A stretch of 64,000 nucleotides of DNA from Leifsonia sp. AK011 (GTDB lineage: Bacteria; Actinomycetota; Actinomycetes; Actinomycetales; Microbacteriaceae): NCBI RefSeq assembly GCF_013410945.1, contig NZ_JACCCH010000001.1, positions 1,178,001 through 1,242,000 of the forward strand, in the 5' to 3' direction. Below the pieces are notes generated by a model. It had not been told where the DNA came from, did not search any database, and saw nothing but the letters and a program-made list of their open reading frames with translations. Both the position numbers and the translations under genes were made by a program. Shown here one piece after another: positions 1-9,197 of the stretch. How positions within the stretch are numbered: the first letter of the stretch is position 1; every line of letters starts with the position of its first letter.

Positions 1-2171
1 TCGCCCTCGACGAGTGCGTGCCGAATGAAGAGGTCGCGAGCGAACGACGGATCGATGCGCGCGAACTGCACCCGGCGCTTTGTGATGATCGGCACGCCGT
101 ACAGGGTGACGCGCTCGTACGCGACCGCCGCGCCCTGCTTCTTCTCCCAGTGCGGCTCGGAGTAGGTGCGCTTGGCGAGGTCGCCGGCGATGGGCTCGGC
201 CCACGCCAGATCGATGGCGGCATTCACCCGAGCGAACAGGCGACTCGTCTCGACGAGCTCGGCGCTCATCACCGCGGAGGGCTGCTTCTTCGCGAGCGCC
301 GACCCCGGAAAGATCGAGAACCGCGTTCCCCGGGCCCCCGCGTAGTCCTTCTTCGCGAGGTCGCGCACGCCGATGTGGCTGAGGAGACCCGAGAGCAGGG
401 AACGGTGGATGCCCGTGGCATCCGTCGACCGGTCGCCCACCGTGAGACCCAGCTGCCTGGCCGCGCGCGAGAGCTGGCGGTAGAGGTCCTGCCACTCGCG
501 CACGCGCAGGTAGTTGAGGAACTCGGCCCGCACCCGCCGCCGGAACTGGTTGCCGCTGACCTCGCGTTGGGTGTCCTCGAGGTAGTTCCAGAGGTTGAGG
601 AGCGTGATGAAATCGCTCGTCGGGTCGGTGAAGCGCGCGTGCTGCTGGTCGGCCTGCGCGCGCTTCTCGAGCGGTCGCTCGCGCGGATCCTGGATGCTGA
701 GGGCTGCGACGATCGCGATGACCTCCCGTGTCACGCCGTAGCGCCCTGACTCCACGAGCATGCGCCCGAGCCGCGGGTCGACGGGCAGCTGCGAGAGCTG
801 TCGTCCGACCTTCGAGATCTTCATTGTGGTTGCCGGTGGTTGAGGAGTCCGCGAAGCGGACGTCTCGAAACCCCCACGAGATACGTCCAACGCCCCGAGT
901 TCCGTCAGGAGATCGACACCATCCTTGATGCCCCGGGAATCCGGCTTCTGGAGGAACGGGAAGTCTTCGATGTTCCCGAGCCCGAGCGACACCATCTGCA
1001 GGATGACCGCGCTCAGGTTGGTGCGCAGGATCTCGGGGTCGGTGAACTCGGGCCTCCTGGCGAAGTCCTCCTCCGAGTAGAGCCTGATGGCGATGCCGTC
1101 GCTCGTGCGCCCACTTCGCCCCGACCGCTGGTTGGCGCTCGCCTGGCTGATCGCCTCGATCGGCAACCGCTGGATTTTCGAGCGCACGCTGTACCGGCTG
1201 ATGCGCGCAGTGCCGGTGTCGATGACGTAGCGGATGCCCGGCACCGTGAGACTCGTCTCGGCGACGTTCGTCGACAGCACGATGCGCCGACGGATGCCCG
1301 GAGTCCGCTTGTCGAACACGCGGTGCTGGTCCGCTGCACTCAACCTGCCGTACAGGGGTAGCACCTCGGTTGTGGAGGCCCCGCGGCCGGACAAGTGCCC
1401 GCGCACTGCATCCTCGGCATCCCGAATCTCGGCCTCGCCCGACAGGAACACGAGCACGTCTCCGTCGCTCTCGCGCTCCAGCTCGTCGAGCGCATCGGTG
1501 ATGCCCTCGAGGTAATTGCGGTCCTCAGAGGGCTCGCCCTCCTCGTCCTCACTGAGTTCACCGACGAGCGGGCGGTAGCGGATCTCGACGGGGTAGGTGC
1601 GGCCCGACACCTCGATGATGGGCGCTGGGGTGCCATCCGCCGCCGCGAAGTGCCGCGCGAAGCTCTCGGGGTCGATCGTCGCACTCGTGATGATGACCTT
1701 GAGGTCGGGCCGGCGCTGGATCAGCTGCGTGAGGTAGCCGAGGAGGAAGTCGATGGTGAGGCTGCGTTCGTGGGCCTCGTCGATGATGATCGCGTCGTAC
1801 TTCTTCAGATCCCGATCGCGGTGGATCTGGGCGAGCAGCACGCCGTCGGTCATGAGGCGGATGCGCGTGCTCGGGCCGATCCGGTCGGTGAACCTCACCT
1901 GATACCCGACGAGGCCACCCACCTCCTGCCCGAGCTCCTCGGCAACTCGTTCGGCGATCGTGCGAGCGGCGATGCGCCGCGGCTGTGTGTGCCCGATGAC
2001 GTTGTAGCCGAGCTCGAGCAGCATCTTCGGCAGCTGGGTCGTCTTGCCGGAGCCCGTGGCGCCCGCGACGATCACGACCTGGTTCTCCCGGATGGCACGC
2101 ATGATGTCGTCCCGCCGCTGGCTGACGGGCAGCTCGGGCGGGTACACGATGGCAAGGGGAGTCTCAGACAT
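1..2171 (-). CDS. hrpA: ATP-dependent DEAH-box RNA helicase HrpA, C-terminus cut by window edge
   Basis: The reverse strand reads continuously from an ATG at 2171 to the window edge (about 723 residues), so the C-terminus is missing. The Walker A segment GATGSGKTTQ lies near residue 43, followed by QPRR, the DEAH box (IIIDEAHERS), the SAT motif and the QRSGRSGRT arginine-finger region, in the usual order for HrpA. The helicase-associated and DUF3418-type C-terminal regions begin downstream. HrpA unwinds RNA during mRNA or ribosome handling. Residues about 434-453, between ELGAL and the conserved GRQLSQLPVDPR, are a Ser/Thr/Pro-rich insert encoded by a copy of the dispersed repeat described separately. 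The start follows a possible -10 (TAAGCT) 9 nt upstream. Identity is clear; the insert is the only oddity. Confidence 0.95.
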   Translation of the reverse strand, partial: MSETPLAIVYPPELPVSQRRDDIMRAIRENQVVIVAGATGSGKTTQLPKMLLELGYNVIGHTQPRRIAARTIAERVAEELGQEVGGLVGYQVRFTDRIGPSTRIRLMTDGVLLAQIHRDRDLKKYDAIIIDEAHERSLTIDFLLGYLTQLIQRRPDLKVIITSATIDPESFARHFAAADGTPAPIIEVSGRTYPVEIRYRPLVGELSEDEEGEPSEDRNYLEGITDALDELERESDGDVLVFLSGEAEIRDAEDAVRGHLSGRGASTTEVLPLYGRLSAADQHRVFDKRTPGIRRRIVLSTNVAETSLTVPGIRYVIDTGTARISRYSVRSKIQRLPIEAISQASANQRSGRSGRTSDGIAIRLYSEEDFARRPEFTDPEILRTNLSAVILQMVSLGLGNIEDFPFLQKPDSRGIKDGVDLLTELGALDVSRGGFETSASRTPQPPATTMKISKVGRQLSQLPVDPRLGRMLVESGRYGVTREVIAIVAALSIQDPRERPLEKRAQADQQHARFTDPTSDFITLLNLWNYLEDTQREVSGNQFRRRVRAEFLNYLRVREWQDLYRQLSRAARQLGLTVGDRSTDATGIHRSLLSGLLSHIGVRDLAKKDYAGARGTRFSIFPGSALAKKQPSAVMSAELVETSRLFARVNAAIDLAWAEPIAGDLAKRTYSEPHWEKKQGAAVAYERVTLYGVPIITKRRVQFARIDPSFARDLFIRHALVEG
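838..872 (-). repeat. Dispersed TTGAGTAG-type repeat, in-frame copy inside hrpA
   Basis: This 35-bp copy begins GGTTGAGGAG and ends TCTCGAAACC, matching the ends of the intergenic copies at 2208, 4586 and 9198. Its core GTCCGC-GAA-GCGGAC is a perfect 6-bp hairpin. It lies wholly inside the hrpA reading frame and is translated without a stop. Confidence 0.8.
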
Positions 2172-2207
2172 GAGCCTTACAGCTTAAGGCTTCGAGACGC
2201 ACCCGCG

Positions 2208-2246
2208 GGTTGAGTAGGCGCGGCGAAGCCCGCCGTCATCGAAACC
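2208..2246 (+). repeat. Dispersed TTGAGTAG...TCGAAACC repeat
   Basis: A 39-bp copy lies between the divergent hrpA and hydrolase genes. It has GGTTGAGTAGG at one end, CATCGAAACC at the other and a GC-rich hairpin-forming core (GGCGAAGCC). It lies just upstream of the hydrolase promoter. Confidence 0.8.
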
Positions 2247-2281
2247 TCACCACCGTGACCGTCTCCCCGATACCCTCAACC

Positions 2282-3055
2282 ATGAGCTGGTTCCCCAGGC
2301 GTCTCCCACTCCTCAACGTGGTGGAAGACATGGGTGAGGGTCCGGTGGTCATACTCATCCACGGCATCGCCTCCTCGTCGGTCACGTTCCAGAACGTGCT
2401 GCCACTCATCCGCGACACGCACCGCTGCATCACGATCGACCTGCTCGGCTTCGGTACCTCTCCGATTGTCGAGGACTGCGACTACACGCTCGCCGACCAC
2501 GCGAACGCGATTCGCCGCACCATCCAGCACTTGCGGTTGAAGCATCCCTTCACCCTCGTCGGTCACTCGATGGGGTCGCTCATCGCTGCGCGCTACGGCG
2601 CTCGCTGGCCGGGTTCCGTGAACAAGCTCGTGCTCGTGAGCCCGCCCATCTACCTCGCGCCGGGCGAACTCTCCGATGACCTCGAACGCGGGCGGATGGA
2701 TTTCTACCTCAAGGCGTACAAGTTATTTCGGGAAAACAGGGACTTCACGCTCCAGAACGCGGCCATCGTGGAGCGCTTCCTCGCGATCCCCAAGGCGATG
2801 GACATCAACGCCCGCACGTGGACGCCATTCGTGAAGTCCCTGGAGAACTCGATCGAGTCACAGACCACCGTCAGCGATATCGCCAACGTTCAGGCGCCGG
2901 TCGAGATCGTCTACGGCTCCTTCGACCAGTTCGCGTCGGAGGGCTCGATGCGGATCGTGTCCAGGATGCGCGGGGTGGAGGTTCATCGCGTCTCCGCGAG
3001 CGACCACCTCATCGGGAAGCGGCTGGCTCGGGTTGTGGCGCAGGCGATCGGCTAG
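2282..3055 (+). CDS. Alpha/beta-fold hydrolase
   Basis: A 257-residue alpha/beta hydrolase. The oxyanion-hole motif HG is at residues 27-28 and the nucleophile elbow GHSMG has Ser96. The likely acid is the Asp in YGSFDQF and the base is the His in SASDHLIGK near the end, completing the Ser-Asp-His triad. There is no signal peptide, so it acts in the cytosol. The substrate cannot be told from sequence; esterases, lyases and haloperoxidase-like enzymes share this layout. I chose the ATG at 2282 over upstream in-frame starts because homology begins there and a TACCCT element lies 5 nt before it. Its 3' end overlaps the convergent transporter by 47 bp. Confidence 0.85.
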   Translation: MSWFPRRLPLLNVVEDMGEGPVVILIHGIASSSVTFQNVLPLIRDTHRCITIDLLGFGTSPIVEDCDYTLADHANAIRRTIQHLRLKHPFTLVGHSMGSLIAARYGARWPGSVNKLVLVSPPIYLAPGELSDDLERGRMDFYLKAYKLFRENRDFTLQNAAIVERFLAIPKAMDINARTWTPFVKSLENSIESQTTVSDIANVQAPVEIVYGSFDQFASEGSMRIVSRMRGVEVHRVSASDHLIGKRLARVVAQAIG

Positions 3056-3902
3056 GGCGAGCGGCGAACTGACCCACGAGTACGCCCAGCAGTACGAGCA
3101 CGATCCCGATGATCTGGTTGACCCCGAGCACCTCACCCACGAGGAGGGTGCCGAGCAGGACGCCTGTCACCGGATTGAGCAGCCCGATCACTCCCACAAC
3201 TCCGGCAGGCAGGTGCCGCAGGCCCGCGAACCAGGCGACGAAGGCGACCGCCGTGCCGATCACGGTGATGTCGACGAAACCCCAGAACGATCCCGCGTCG
3301 AGCGCTGGCGGGGCTCCCTCCACCACGAGAGCGACGGGCGCCAGCAGGATCGAGCCCGCGATGAGCTGCCAGGCTGTGCTCGCCAGGAGCGGGACATCCC
3401 CGCCCCATCGCCGGGCAAGGAGGAAGCCGACCGAGGAGCTCGTCATCGCGGTGAGTGACACCACAACACCCCAGCCGTTGATCTCCTCGCCGCCCGGCGA
3501 GAGCATGACCGCGACGCCAGCGAACCCGATGGCAGCGCCGATCACCGAGACCAGTTGCGGGCGTTGCGAGAGCAGCGGCCAGGCGAGCACGAGGATGACA
3601 CCAGCCGACGTGGCCATCACGGTGGACGCGATGCTTGAGGGCAGCAGCTGGGCCGCGAGGTACACGAGTACAAAGAAGGCGCCGATGTTGAGCACGCCGA
3701 GCACGAGCGACTTCCACCACCACGAGCCGGTCGGCAGGCGGCGGGCGAGCGCGAGAAGAATGAGGCCGGCGGGCAGCGCGCGGATGAGCGCACCCCAGAG
3801 CGGATGCTCGGCGGGCAGTAGCGCGTGGGTGACGACGTAGGTCGATCCCCACGCAATCGGTGCGATGGCCGTGACGAGCATCCATCGCCAAGTATTTTCC
3901 AT
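3009..3902 (-). CDS. EamA/DMT-family transporter
   Basis: A 297-residue membrane protein with about ten hydrophobic segments in two EamA repeats. It is typical of drug/metabolite transporters of the RhaT/YdcZ-like superfamily that export amino acids or other small metabolites. Signature features are the N-terminal APIAWGSTYVVTHALLP segment and the second repeat with LNPVTGVLLG. Two starts are possible: ATG 3911 with a GGAAG ribosome site, or ATG 3902 with TAGTAT 7 nt upstream. I prefer 3902 because leaderless spacing is common in this window. It is divergent from a MarR regulator and shares an operator region with it, so the regulator probably controls it and senses its substrate. The C-terminus is Pro/Ser-rich. 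Confidence 0.88.
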   Translation of the reverse strand: MENTWRWMLVTAIAPIAWGSTYVVTHALLPAEHPLWGALIRALPAGLILLALARRLPTGSWWWKSLVLGVLNIGAFFVLVYLAAQLLPSSIASTVMATSAGVILVLAWPLLSQRPQLVSVIGAAIGFAGVAVMLSPGGEEINGWGVVVSLTAMTSSSVGFLLARRWGGDVPLLASTAWQLIAGSILLAPVALVVEGAPPALDAGSFWGFVDITVIGTAVAFVAWFAGLRHLPAGVVGVIGLLNPVTGVLLGTLLVGEVLGVNQIIGIVLVLLGVLVGQFAARPSRSPAPQPEPAASR

Positions 3903-3928
3903 GGAAGACATACTAGCTTCCGAGGAAG
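3897..3928. promoter_or_regulatory. Twin MarR-type operator between transporter and regulator
   Basis: Two copies of TTCC-N2-GGAA lie at 3897-3906 and 3918-3927, exactly 21 bp apart, i.e. on the same face of the helix. The left copy covers the transporter start. The right copy sits just upstream of both the transporter -10 (TAGTAT, 3910-3915 on the minus strand) and the regulator -10. Confidence 0.6.
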
Positions 3929-3929
3929 A

Positions 3930-3935
3930 TATTAT
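3930..3935 (+). promoter_or_regulatory. -10 element TATTAT for the MarR gene
   Basis: TATTAT ends 6 nt before the ATG at 3942, predicting a leaderless mRNA. It settles that start over the out-of-frame ATG at 3934. Confidence 0.6.
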
Positions 3936-3941
3936 GAACCC

Positions 3942-4424
3942 ATGGATCACGTCGACGGAATCATCGAGGAGTGGGAGCGTGAGCGGCCCGACCTGGACGT
4001 GAGCCCGATCGGCATCATCGGGCGTCTCCACCGGCTGGCGGCGGCGCTCACCGACGAACTCACGGAGATCTATCGTGAACACGGCCTGGGTGAGGGCGAG
4101 TTCGACGTGCTCGCGGCACTGAGGCGAGCGGGGGAGCCCTTCGAGCGGGCGCCGGGGGATCTCGCGAACCACACCATGGTGACGACCGGGGCCATGACCA
4201 AGCGCGTCGACCGGCTCGAGGCAGCCGGTCTCGTGACGCGCCGCCCCTCGGCGGACGATGGACGCGGCCGAGTCGTGGCGCTCACGGAGGAAGGCCGCGA
4301 GACCATCGACCGCGCGTTCGAGGCGCACATCGCCAACGAGCACCGCCTCGTCGGGATGCTCGACCCGGCCGATCGCGCAGCGCTCGAGCCGATCCTGAGG
4401 GCGTGGCTCCGGGAGCTGGGCTGA
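3942..4424 (+). CDS. MarR-family transcriptional regulator
   Basis: A 160-residue winged-helix protein of the usual MarR length. The central segment GEFDVLAALRRAG leads into the recognition helix (TTGAMTKRVDRLEAAGLV) and the wing RRPSADDGRGRVVALTEEG. An N-terminal helix begins with acidic residues and RPDLDVSPIGIIGRL. The same N-terminal pattern occurs in the second MarR gene at 53516, so the two are paralogues of one subfamily. It probably represses itself and the divergent EamA transporter through the twin operator. The ligand is unknown. Confidence 0.9.
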   Translation: MDHVDGIIEEWERERPDLDVSPIGIIGRLHRLAAALTDELTEIYREHGLGEGEFDVLAALRRAGEPFERAPGDLANHTMVTTGAMTKRVDRLEAAGLVTRRPSADDGRGRVVALTEEGRETIDRAFEAHIANEHRLVGMLDPADRAALEPILRAWLRELG

Positions 4425-4449
4425 GGTGCCCGGAGTTCTGCGGGGGTGA

Positions 4450-4623
4450 GGTTTCGATAACGCCGGGCTTCGCCGCGGCTACTCAACCAACTGGTTGGGC
4501 CCCCAGTGGGTTGAGTAGCCGCGGCGAAGCTCGCCGTATCCCCTGCGGGTTGAGTAGGCGGCGCGAATCCCGCCGTATCCCTGCGGGTTGAGTAGGCGCG
4601 GCGAAGCCCGCCCTATCGAAACC
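4450..4623. repeat. Cluster of four TTGAGTAG-type repeat copies
   Basis: One reverse copy (4450-4488) is followed by three direct copies starting at 4509, 4548 and 4586. The two middle ones are truncated at GTATCC and fuse to the next copy, giving a 38-39 bp period. This fills most of the 274-base gap between the MarR gene and prpD. The opposed first and last copies could fold into a large hairpin. Confidence 0.8.
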
Positions 4624-4662
4624 TCACCTCCGAGATCGGACGGTCGCGAACGCGGCGGGCGG

Positions 4663-4668
4663 TAGCCT
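4663..4668 (+). promoter_or_regulatory. Putative -10 (TAGCCT) of the prp operon
   Basis: TAGCCT lies 30 nt before the prpD start. The intervening leader contains a GAAGGGA ribosome-binding site, so unlike many genes here prpD appears to have a normal leader. Confidence 0.45.
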
Positions 4669-4698
4669 CGAAAGGTCAGCCGAAGGGACCCCACGCGC

Positions 4699-6204
4699 AT
4701 GAAGCTTCACCCCGTACGCACCTATCCGAGCTCCGAGCACCTTCCTCGCGAGGAACAGCTCGCCTGGAAGATCGCGGAGGTCGCGAGCGAGAACATCGCC
4801 CCGACGGCGGATGTCACAGACATGGTGATCAACCGGGTGATCGACAACGCGGCCGTCGCCGCAGCATCCCTCACCCGCGCCCCGGTCGTGTCGGCCCGAG
4901 CGCAGGCCGAGGCCAACCTGGTCTCCCGCAACGGTGAGGGCTCAACGGTCTTCGGCAGCCCGCACCTCACGAGCCCAGAGTGGGCGGCGTGGGCCAACGG
5001 CGTTGCCGTGCGTGAGCTCGACTTCCACGACACGTTCCTCTCCGCCGAGTACTCGCACCCGGGTGACAACATCCCCGCGATCACGGCCGTCGCGCAGCAC
5101 CTCAGTCGGAGCGGCGAGGAGCTGCTGCGCGGCATCGTCACGGGCTACGAGATCCAGGTTGACCTGGTCAAGGGCATCAGCCTCCACAAGCACAAGATCG
5201 ACCACGTCGCCCACCTCGGGCCGAGCGCCGCAGCGGGCATCGGTACCCTCCTAGGCCTGCCGACCGAGACGATCTTCCAGGCCATCGGTCAGGCGCTCCA
5301 CACGACGACCGCCACCCGCCAGTCGCGCAAGGGTGAGATCTCCACCTGGAAGGCCCACGCGCCCGCGTTCGCCGGCAAGATGGCGGTTGAGGCGGTCGAC
5401 AGGGCCATGCGCGGGCAGACGAGCCCGACCCCGATCTACGAGGGTGAGGATGGCGTGATCGCCTGGCTCCTCGACGGGCCGGAGGGTCGCTACGAGGTTC
5501 CGCTGCCCGAGCGCGGTGAGGCGCGCGCGGCGATCCTCGACACGTACACGAAGGAGCACTCGGCGGAGTACCAGGCGCAGGCGTGGATCGACCTCGCCCG
5601 CAAGCTTGGTGCCGAGCATCCCGAGTTGCGAGACCCGGCGAACATCGTGCGCGCTGTGCTCCACACGAGCCACCACACGCACTACGTCATTGGCTCGGGC
5701 GCAAACGACCCCCAGAAGTACGACCCGACGGCCAGCCGCGAGACGCTGGATCACAGCATCCCGTACATCTTCACGGTCGCCCTCCAGGACGGCGAGTGGC
5801 ACCACGAGCGCTCCTATGCACCGGAGCGCGCCGGTCGCCCGGACACGGTCGCCCTCTGGAACAAGGTCACAACAGTCGAGGACCCGGAGTGGACGCGGCG
5901 CTACCACTCGCTCGACATCACCGAGAAGGCGTTCGGTGGTCGCGTTGAGATCGAGCTCGCCGACGGCACGCGCATCGTCGACGAGATTGCGGTCGCGGAT
6001 GCCCATCCTCTCGGAGCACGTCCGTTTGCCCGCGCGCAGTACATAAGTAAGTTCCGCGAGTTGAGCGACGGTGTGCTCGCCCCCGGCGAGATCGAGCGCT
6101 TCCTCGACACGGCCCAGCGCCTGCCGGAACTCACCGCCGTGGAGCTGAAGGGCCTCACCATCAACGGCACGTTCCCGGCCGTCACCCCGAAGGGCATCTT
6201 CTGA
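4699..6204 (+). CDS. prpD: 2-methylcitrate dehydratase PrpD
   Basis: A 501-residue member of the MmgE/PrpD family, full length. It dehydrates 2-methylcitrate to 2-methyl-cis-aconitate in the methylcitrate cycle, which oxidises propionyl-CoA to pyruvate plus succinate. Recognisable PrpD segments are [18 protein letters not shown] near residue 115, the glycine-rich [16 protein letters not shown], and the [20 protein letters not shown]-terminus. It is first of three genes with prpB and prpC, which supports the assignment. A ribosome site GAAGGGA precedes the ATG. No PrpR/PrpC-type regulator gene lies next to the operon in this window. Confidence 0.95.
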   Translation: MKLHPVRTYPSSEHLPREEQLAWKIAEVASENIAPTADVTDMVINRVIDNAAVAAASLTRAPVVSARAQAEANLVSRNGEGSTVFGSPHLTSPEWAAWANGVAVRELDFHDTFLSAEYSHPGDNIPAITAVAQHLSRSGEELLRGIVTGYEIQVDLVKGISLHKHKIDHVAHLGPSAAAGIGTLLGLPTETIFQAIGQALHTTTATRQSRKGEISTWKAHAPAFAGKMAVEAVDRAMRGQTSPTPIYEGEDGVIAWLLDGPEGRYEVPLPERGEARAAILDTYTKEHSAEYQAQAWIDLARKLGAEHPELRDPANIVRAVLHTSHHTHYVIGSGANDPQKYDPTASRETLDHSIPYIFTVALQDGEWHHERSYAPERAGRPDTVALWNKVTTVEDPEWTRRYHSLDITEKAFGGRVEIELADGTRIVDEIAVADAHPLGARPFARAQYISKFRELSDGVLAPGEIERFLDTAQRLPELTAVELKGLTINGTFPAVTPKGIF

Positions 6205-6218
6205 TGCCCACGACCACC

Positions 6219-6274
6219 GAGTGTTCCGTTATGGCTGCTAAAACCGCCGGAATGACAGCCATATCGGAACACTC
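6219..6274. repeat. Long-stem inverted repeat between prpD and prpB
   Basis: Arms at 6219-6237 and 6256-6274 are 19 bp with one mismatch, enclosing an 18-nt loop. There is no T-run, so it is not an ordinary terminator. In mRNA it could block 3' exonucleases or attenuate transcription between the two prp genes. Confidence 0.75.
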
Positions 6275-6292
6275 GCGAGAGGAGCTCCGCTG

Positions 6293-7186
6293 ATGTTGTA
6301 CACACAGAAGACCCCTGCAGAGAAGCACGCCAACCTCCGCGCGGTCCTGGACAGTGGCGAGCTCTTGCGCTTCCCGGGGGCGTTCAACCCGCTGAGCGCC
6401 AAGCTCATCCAGGACAAGTCGTTCGAGGGTGTCTACATCTCGGGCGCCGTGATCGCGGCAGACCTCGGCTTGCCCGACATCGGCCTCACGACCCTCACCG
6501 AGGTCGCCGGTCGTGCCGCGCAGATCTCCCGCATGACCGACCTGCCCACGCTCGTCGACGCCGACACGGGCTTCGGCGAGCCCATGAATGTCGCCCGCAC
6601 CGTGCAGAGCCTCGAGGATGCCGGGGTCGCCGGTCTCCACATCGAGGACCAGGTCAACCCCAAGCGCTGTGGCCACCTCGATGGCAAGGCCGTCGTCGAC
6701 GACGACAGCGCCATCAAGCGCATCAGGGCTGCGGCGGATGCCCGTCGTGACCCGAACCTGCTGATCATGGCTCGGACCGACATCCGTGCGATCGAGGGGT
6801 TGCAGGCGTCAATCGACCGCGCGAAGGCACTCGTGGATGCTGGCGCCGACGCGATCTTCCCCGAGGCTATGAAGGACCTCTCCGAGTTCGAGGCCATGAC
6901 GAGCGCACTCGATGTCCCCGTGCTCGCGAACATGACCGAGTTCGGCAAGAGCGAGCTTTTCACCAACCAGCAACTGGCGGATGCCGGCATCCGAATCGTC
7001 ATCTACCCGGTGAGCCTTCTCCGGCTCGCGATGGGCGCCGCGGAGAGGGGACTCGACACCCTGACGTCGGACGGCACGCTCGCCTCGACCGTGCCCGAGA
7101 TGCAGACCCGTGCGAGGCTGTACGAGTTGCTCGACTACGAGGCCTACAACACGTTCGATACATCCATCTACAACTTCAAGGTGTGA
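6293..7186 (+). CDS. prpB: Methylisocitrate lyase PrpB
   Basis: A 297-residue lyase of the isocitrate lyase/PEP mutase family that splits 2-methylisocitrate into pyruvate and succinate. The catalytic loop KRCGHLDGK (near residue 124) carries the active-site Cys. VDADTGFGEP supplies metal-binding Asp residues and IMARTDIRA is also conserved. The length is right for PrpB and shorter than isocitrate lyase proper. An AGGAG-like site (GAGAGGAG) lies upstream of the ATG. It is followed without a gap by prpC. Confidence 0.95.
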   Translation: MLYTQKTPAEKHANLRAVLDSGELLRFPGAFNPLSAKLIQDKSFEGVYISGAVIAADLGLPDIGLTTLTEVAGRAAQISRMTDLPTLVDADTGFGEPMNVARTVQSLEDAGVAGLHIEDQVNPKRCGHLDGKAVVDDDSAIKRIRAAADARRDPNLLIMARTDIRAIEGLQASIDRAKALVDAGADAIFPEAMKDLSEFEAMTSALDVPVLANMTEFGKSELFTNQQLADAGIRIVIYPVSLLRLAMGAAERGLDTLTSDGTLASTVPEMQTRARLYELLDYEAYNTFDTSIYNFKV

Positions 7187-7188
7187 AC

Positions 7189-8307
7189 ATGGACGACATC
7201 CGTAAGGGACTCGTCGGCGTCGTTGCCGACACGACCGCGATCTCGAAGGTCAACCCCGAGACGAACTCGCTGCTCTACCGCGGCTACCCCGTGCAGGAAC
7301 TGGCCGAGAAGTGCTCCTTCGAGCAGGTCGCCTGGCTGCTGTGGATGGGCGAGCTGCCCAGCGCAGAGGAGCTCGCGGGCTTCCAGCAGACCGAGCGCTC
7401 GCAGCGCTCGCTCAACCCGACCGTGCGCCGCGCGATGGACGACCTGCCTCTCATCGCGCACCCCATGGACGTCGTGCGTACCGCGATCAGCGTGCTGGGG
7501 ACCCTCGACTCGACGCTAGAGGGCGACAAGACCTGGGTCGATGCCGATCTCACCCAGCAGCGCTCGATCGCGATGTTCGCCCAGCTGCCCGCGATCGTCG
7601 CGTACACCCAGCGCCGCCTCTGGGGCAAGGACCCGATCGACCCGCGCGATGATCTTGGCTACTCCGCCAACTTCCTCTTCATGACCTTCGGCGAGGTGCC
7701 GAGCGAGACCGTCGTGAAGGCCTTCGACGTGTCGATGATCCTGTACGCGGAGCACTCCTTCAACGCGTCCACCTTCACCGCTCGCGTGATCGCCTCGACG
7801 CTGAGCGACGTCTACTCCTCGGTCACCGGTGCCATCGGCGCACTCAAGGGTCCGCTGCACGGCGGCGCCAACGAGGCGGTCATGCACGCCTTCCAGGAGA
7901 TCCAGCGAGCGGATGCCGCGGCCGCCTGGCTCGACGAGGCCCTCGCCGCGAAGCGCAAGATCATGGGCTTCGGCCACCGGGTCTACAAGAACGGCGACTC
8001 GCGCGTTCCGACGATGAAGGCATCGCTCGAGCTCCTCGTCGCGGAGTACGACCGCCCCGAGGTGCTCGACCTGTACGACACCCTCGAGACGGCGATGTAC
8101 GACGCGAAGGGCATCAAGCCCAACCTCGACTACCCGTCGGGCCCCGCGTACAACCTCATGGGCTTCGACACGACGATCTTCACGCCTCTATTCGTCGCCG
8201 CCCGCATCACGGGGTGGACCGCCCACGTGATGGAGCAGCTCGCGTCGAACGCGCTCATCCGCCCGCTCAGCGCCTACAGCGGCGTTGACCAGCGCGAAGT
8301 TCCGTAA
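7189..8307 (+). CDS. prpC: 2-methylcitrate synthase PrpC
   Basis: A 372-residue type II-like citrate synthase that condenses propionyl-CoA with oxaloacetate. Conserved features are LLYRGYPVQELAE, the active-site His region LKGPLHGGANE, and the substrate loop MGFGHRVYKNGDSR. I chose ATG 7189 because AAGG is 7 nt upstream; a GTG at 7183 would overlap the prpB stop and is also possible. Placement directly after prpD and prpB favours methylcitrate synthase over housekeeping citrate synthase, though some family members do both. Confidence 0.93.
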   Translation: MDDIRKGLVGVVADTTAISKVNPETNSLLYRGYPVQELAEKCSFEQVAWLLWMGELPSAEELAGFQQTERSQRSLNPTVRRAMDDLPLIAHPMDVVRTAISVLGTLDSTLEGDKTWVDADLTQQRSIAMFAQLPAIVAYTQRRLWGKDPIDPRDDLGYSANFLFMTFGEVPSETVVKAFDVSMILYAEHSFNASTFTARVIASTLSDVYSSVTGAIGALKGPLHGGANEAVMHAFQEIQRADAAAAWLDEALAAKRKIMGFGHRVYKNGDSRVPTMKASLELLVAEYDRPEVLDLYDTLETAMYDAKGIKPNLDYPSGPAYNLMGFDTTIFTPLFVAARITGWTAHVMEQLASNALIRPLSAYSGVDQREVP

Positions 8308-8342
8308 AAAGGCAACCCCCCGGATGCACCGCCGAGCCGTCC

Positions 8343-8348
8343 TAGTCT
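8343..8348 (+). promoter_or_regulatory. -10 TAGTCT, leaderless start of the aldo/keto reductase
   Basis: The element ends 6 nt before ATG 8355, so transcription should begin at or next to the start codon. Confidence 0.6.
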
Positions 8349-8351
8349 TAA

Positions 8352-9176
<825 letters not shown>

Positions 9177-9197
9177 CGGGGTGCCCGCCCCACGGTG

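Noticed and set aside
2282-3055. Alpha/beta hydrolase as the missing OleB
   Set aside because: It lies 41 kb from the cluster with its own promoter and no OleB-specific feature that I can see.
3903-4343. Upstream extension of the EamA transporter
   Set aside because: It would read antisense through the MarR gene; hydrophobic homology begins at ATG 3911/3902.
4450-4623. Possible CRISPR array
   Set aside because: Copies abut or are truncated, lack unique spacers of constant length, and single copies occur elsewhere; no cas genes.
7183-7188. GTG start for prpC overlapping prpB
   Set aside because: The ATG at 7189 has the better ribosome-site spacing; the GTG is kept only as an alternative.
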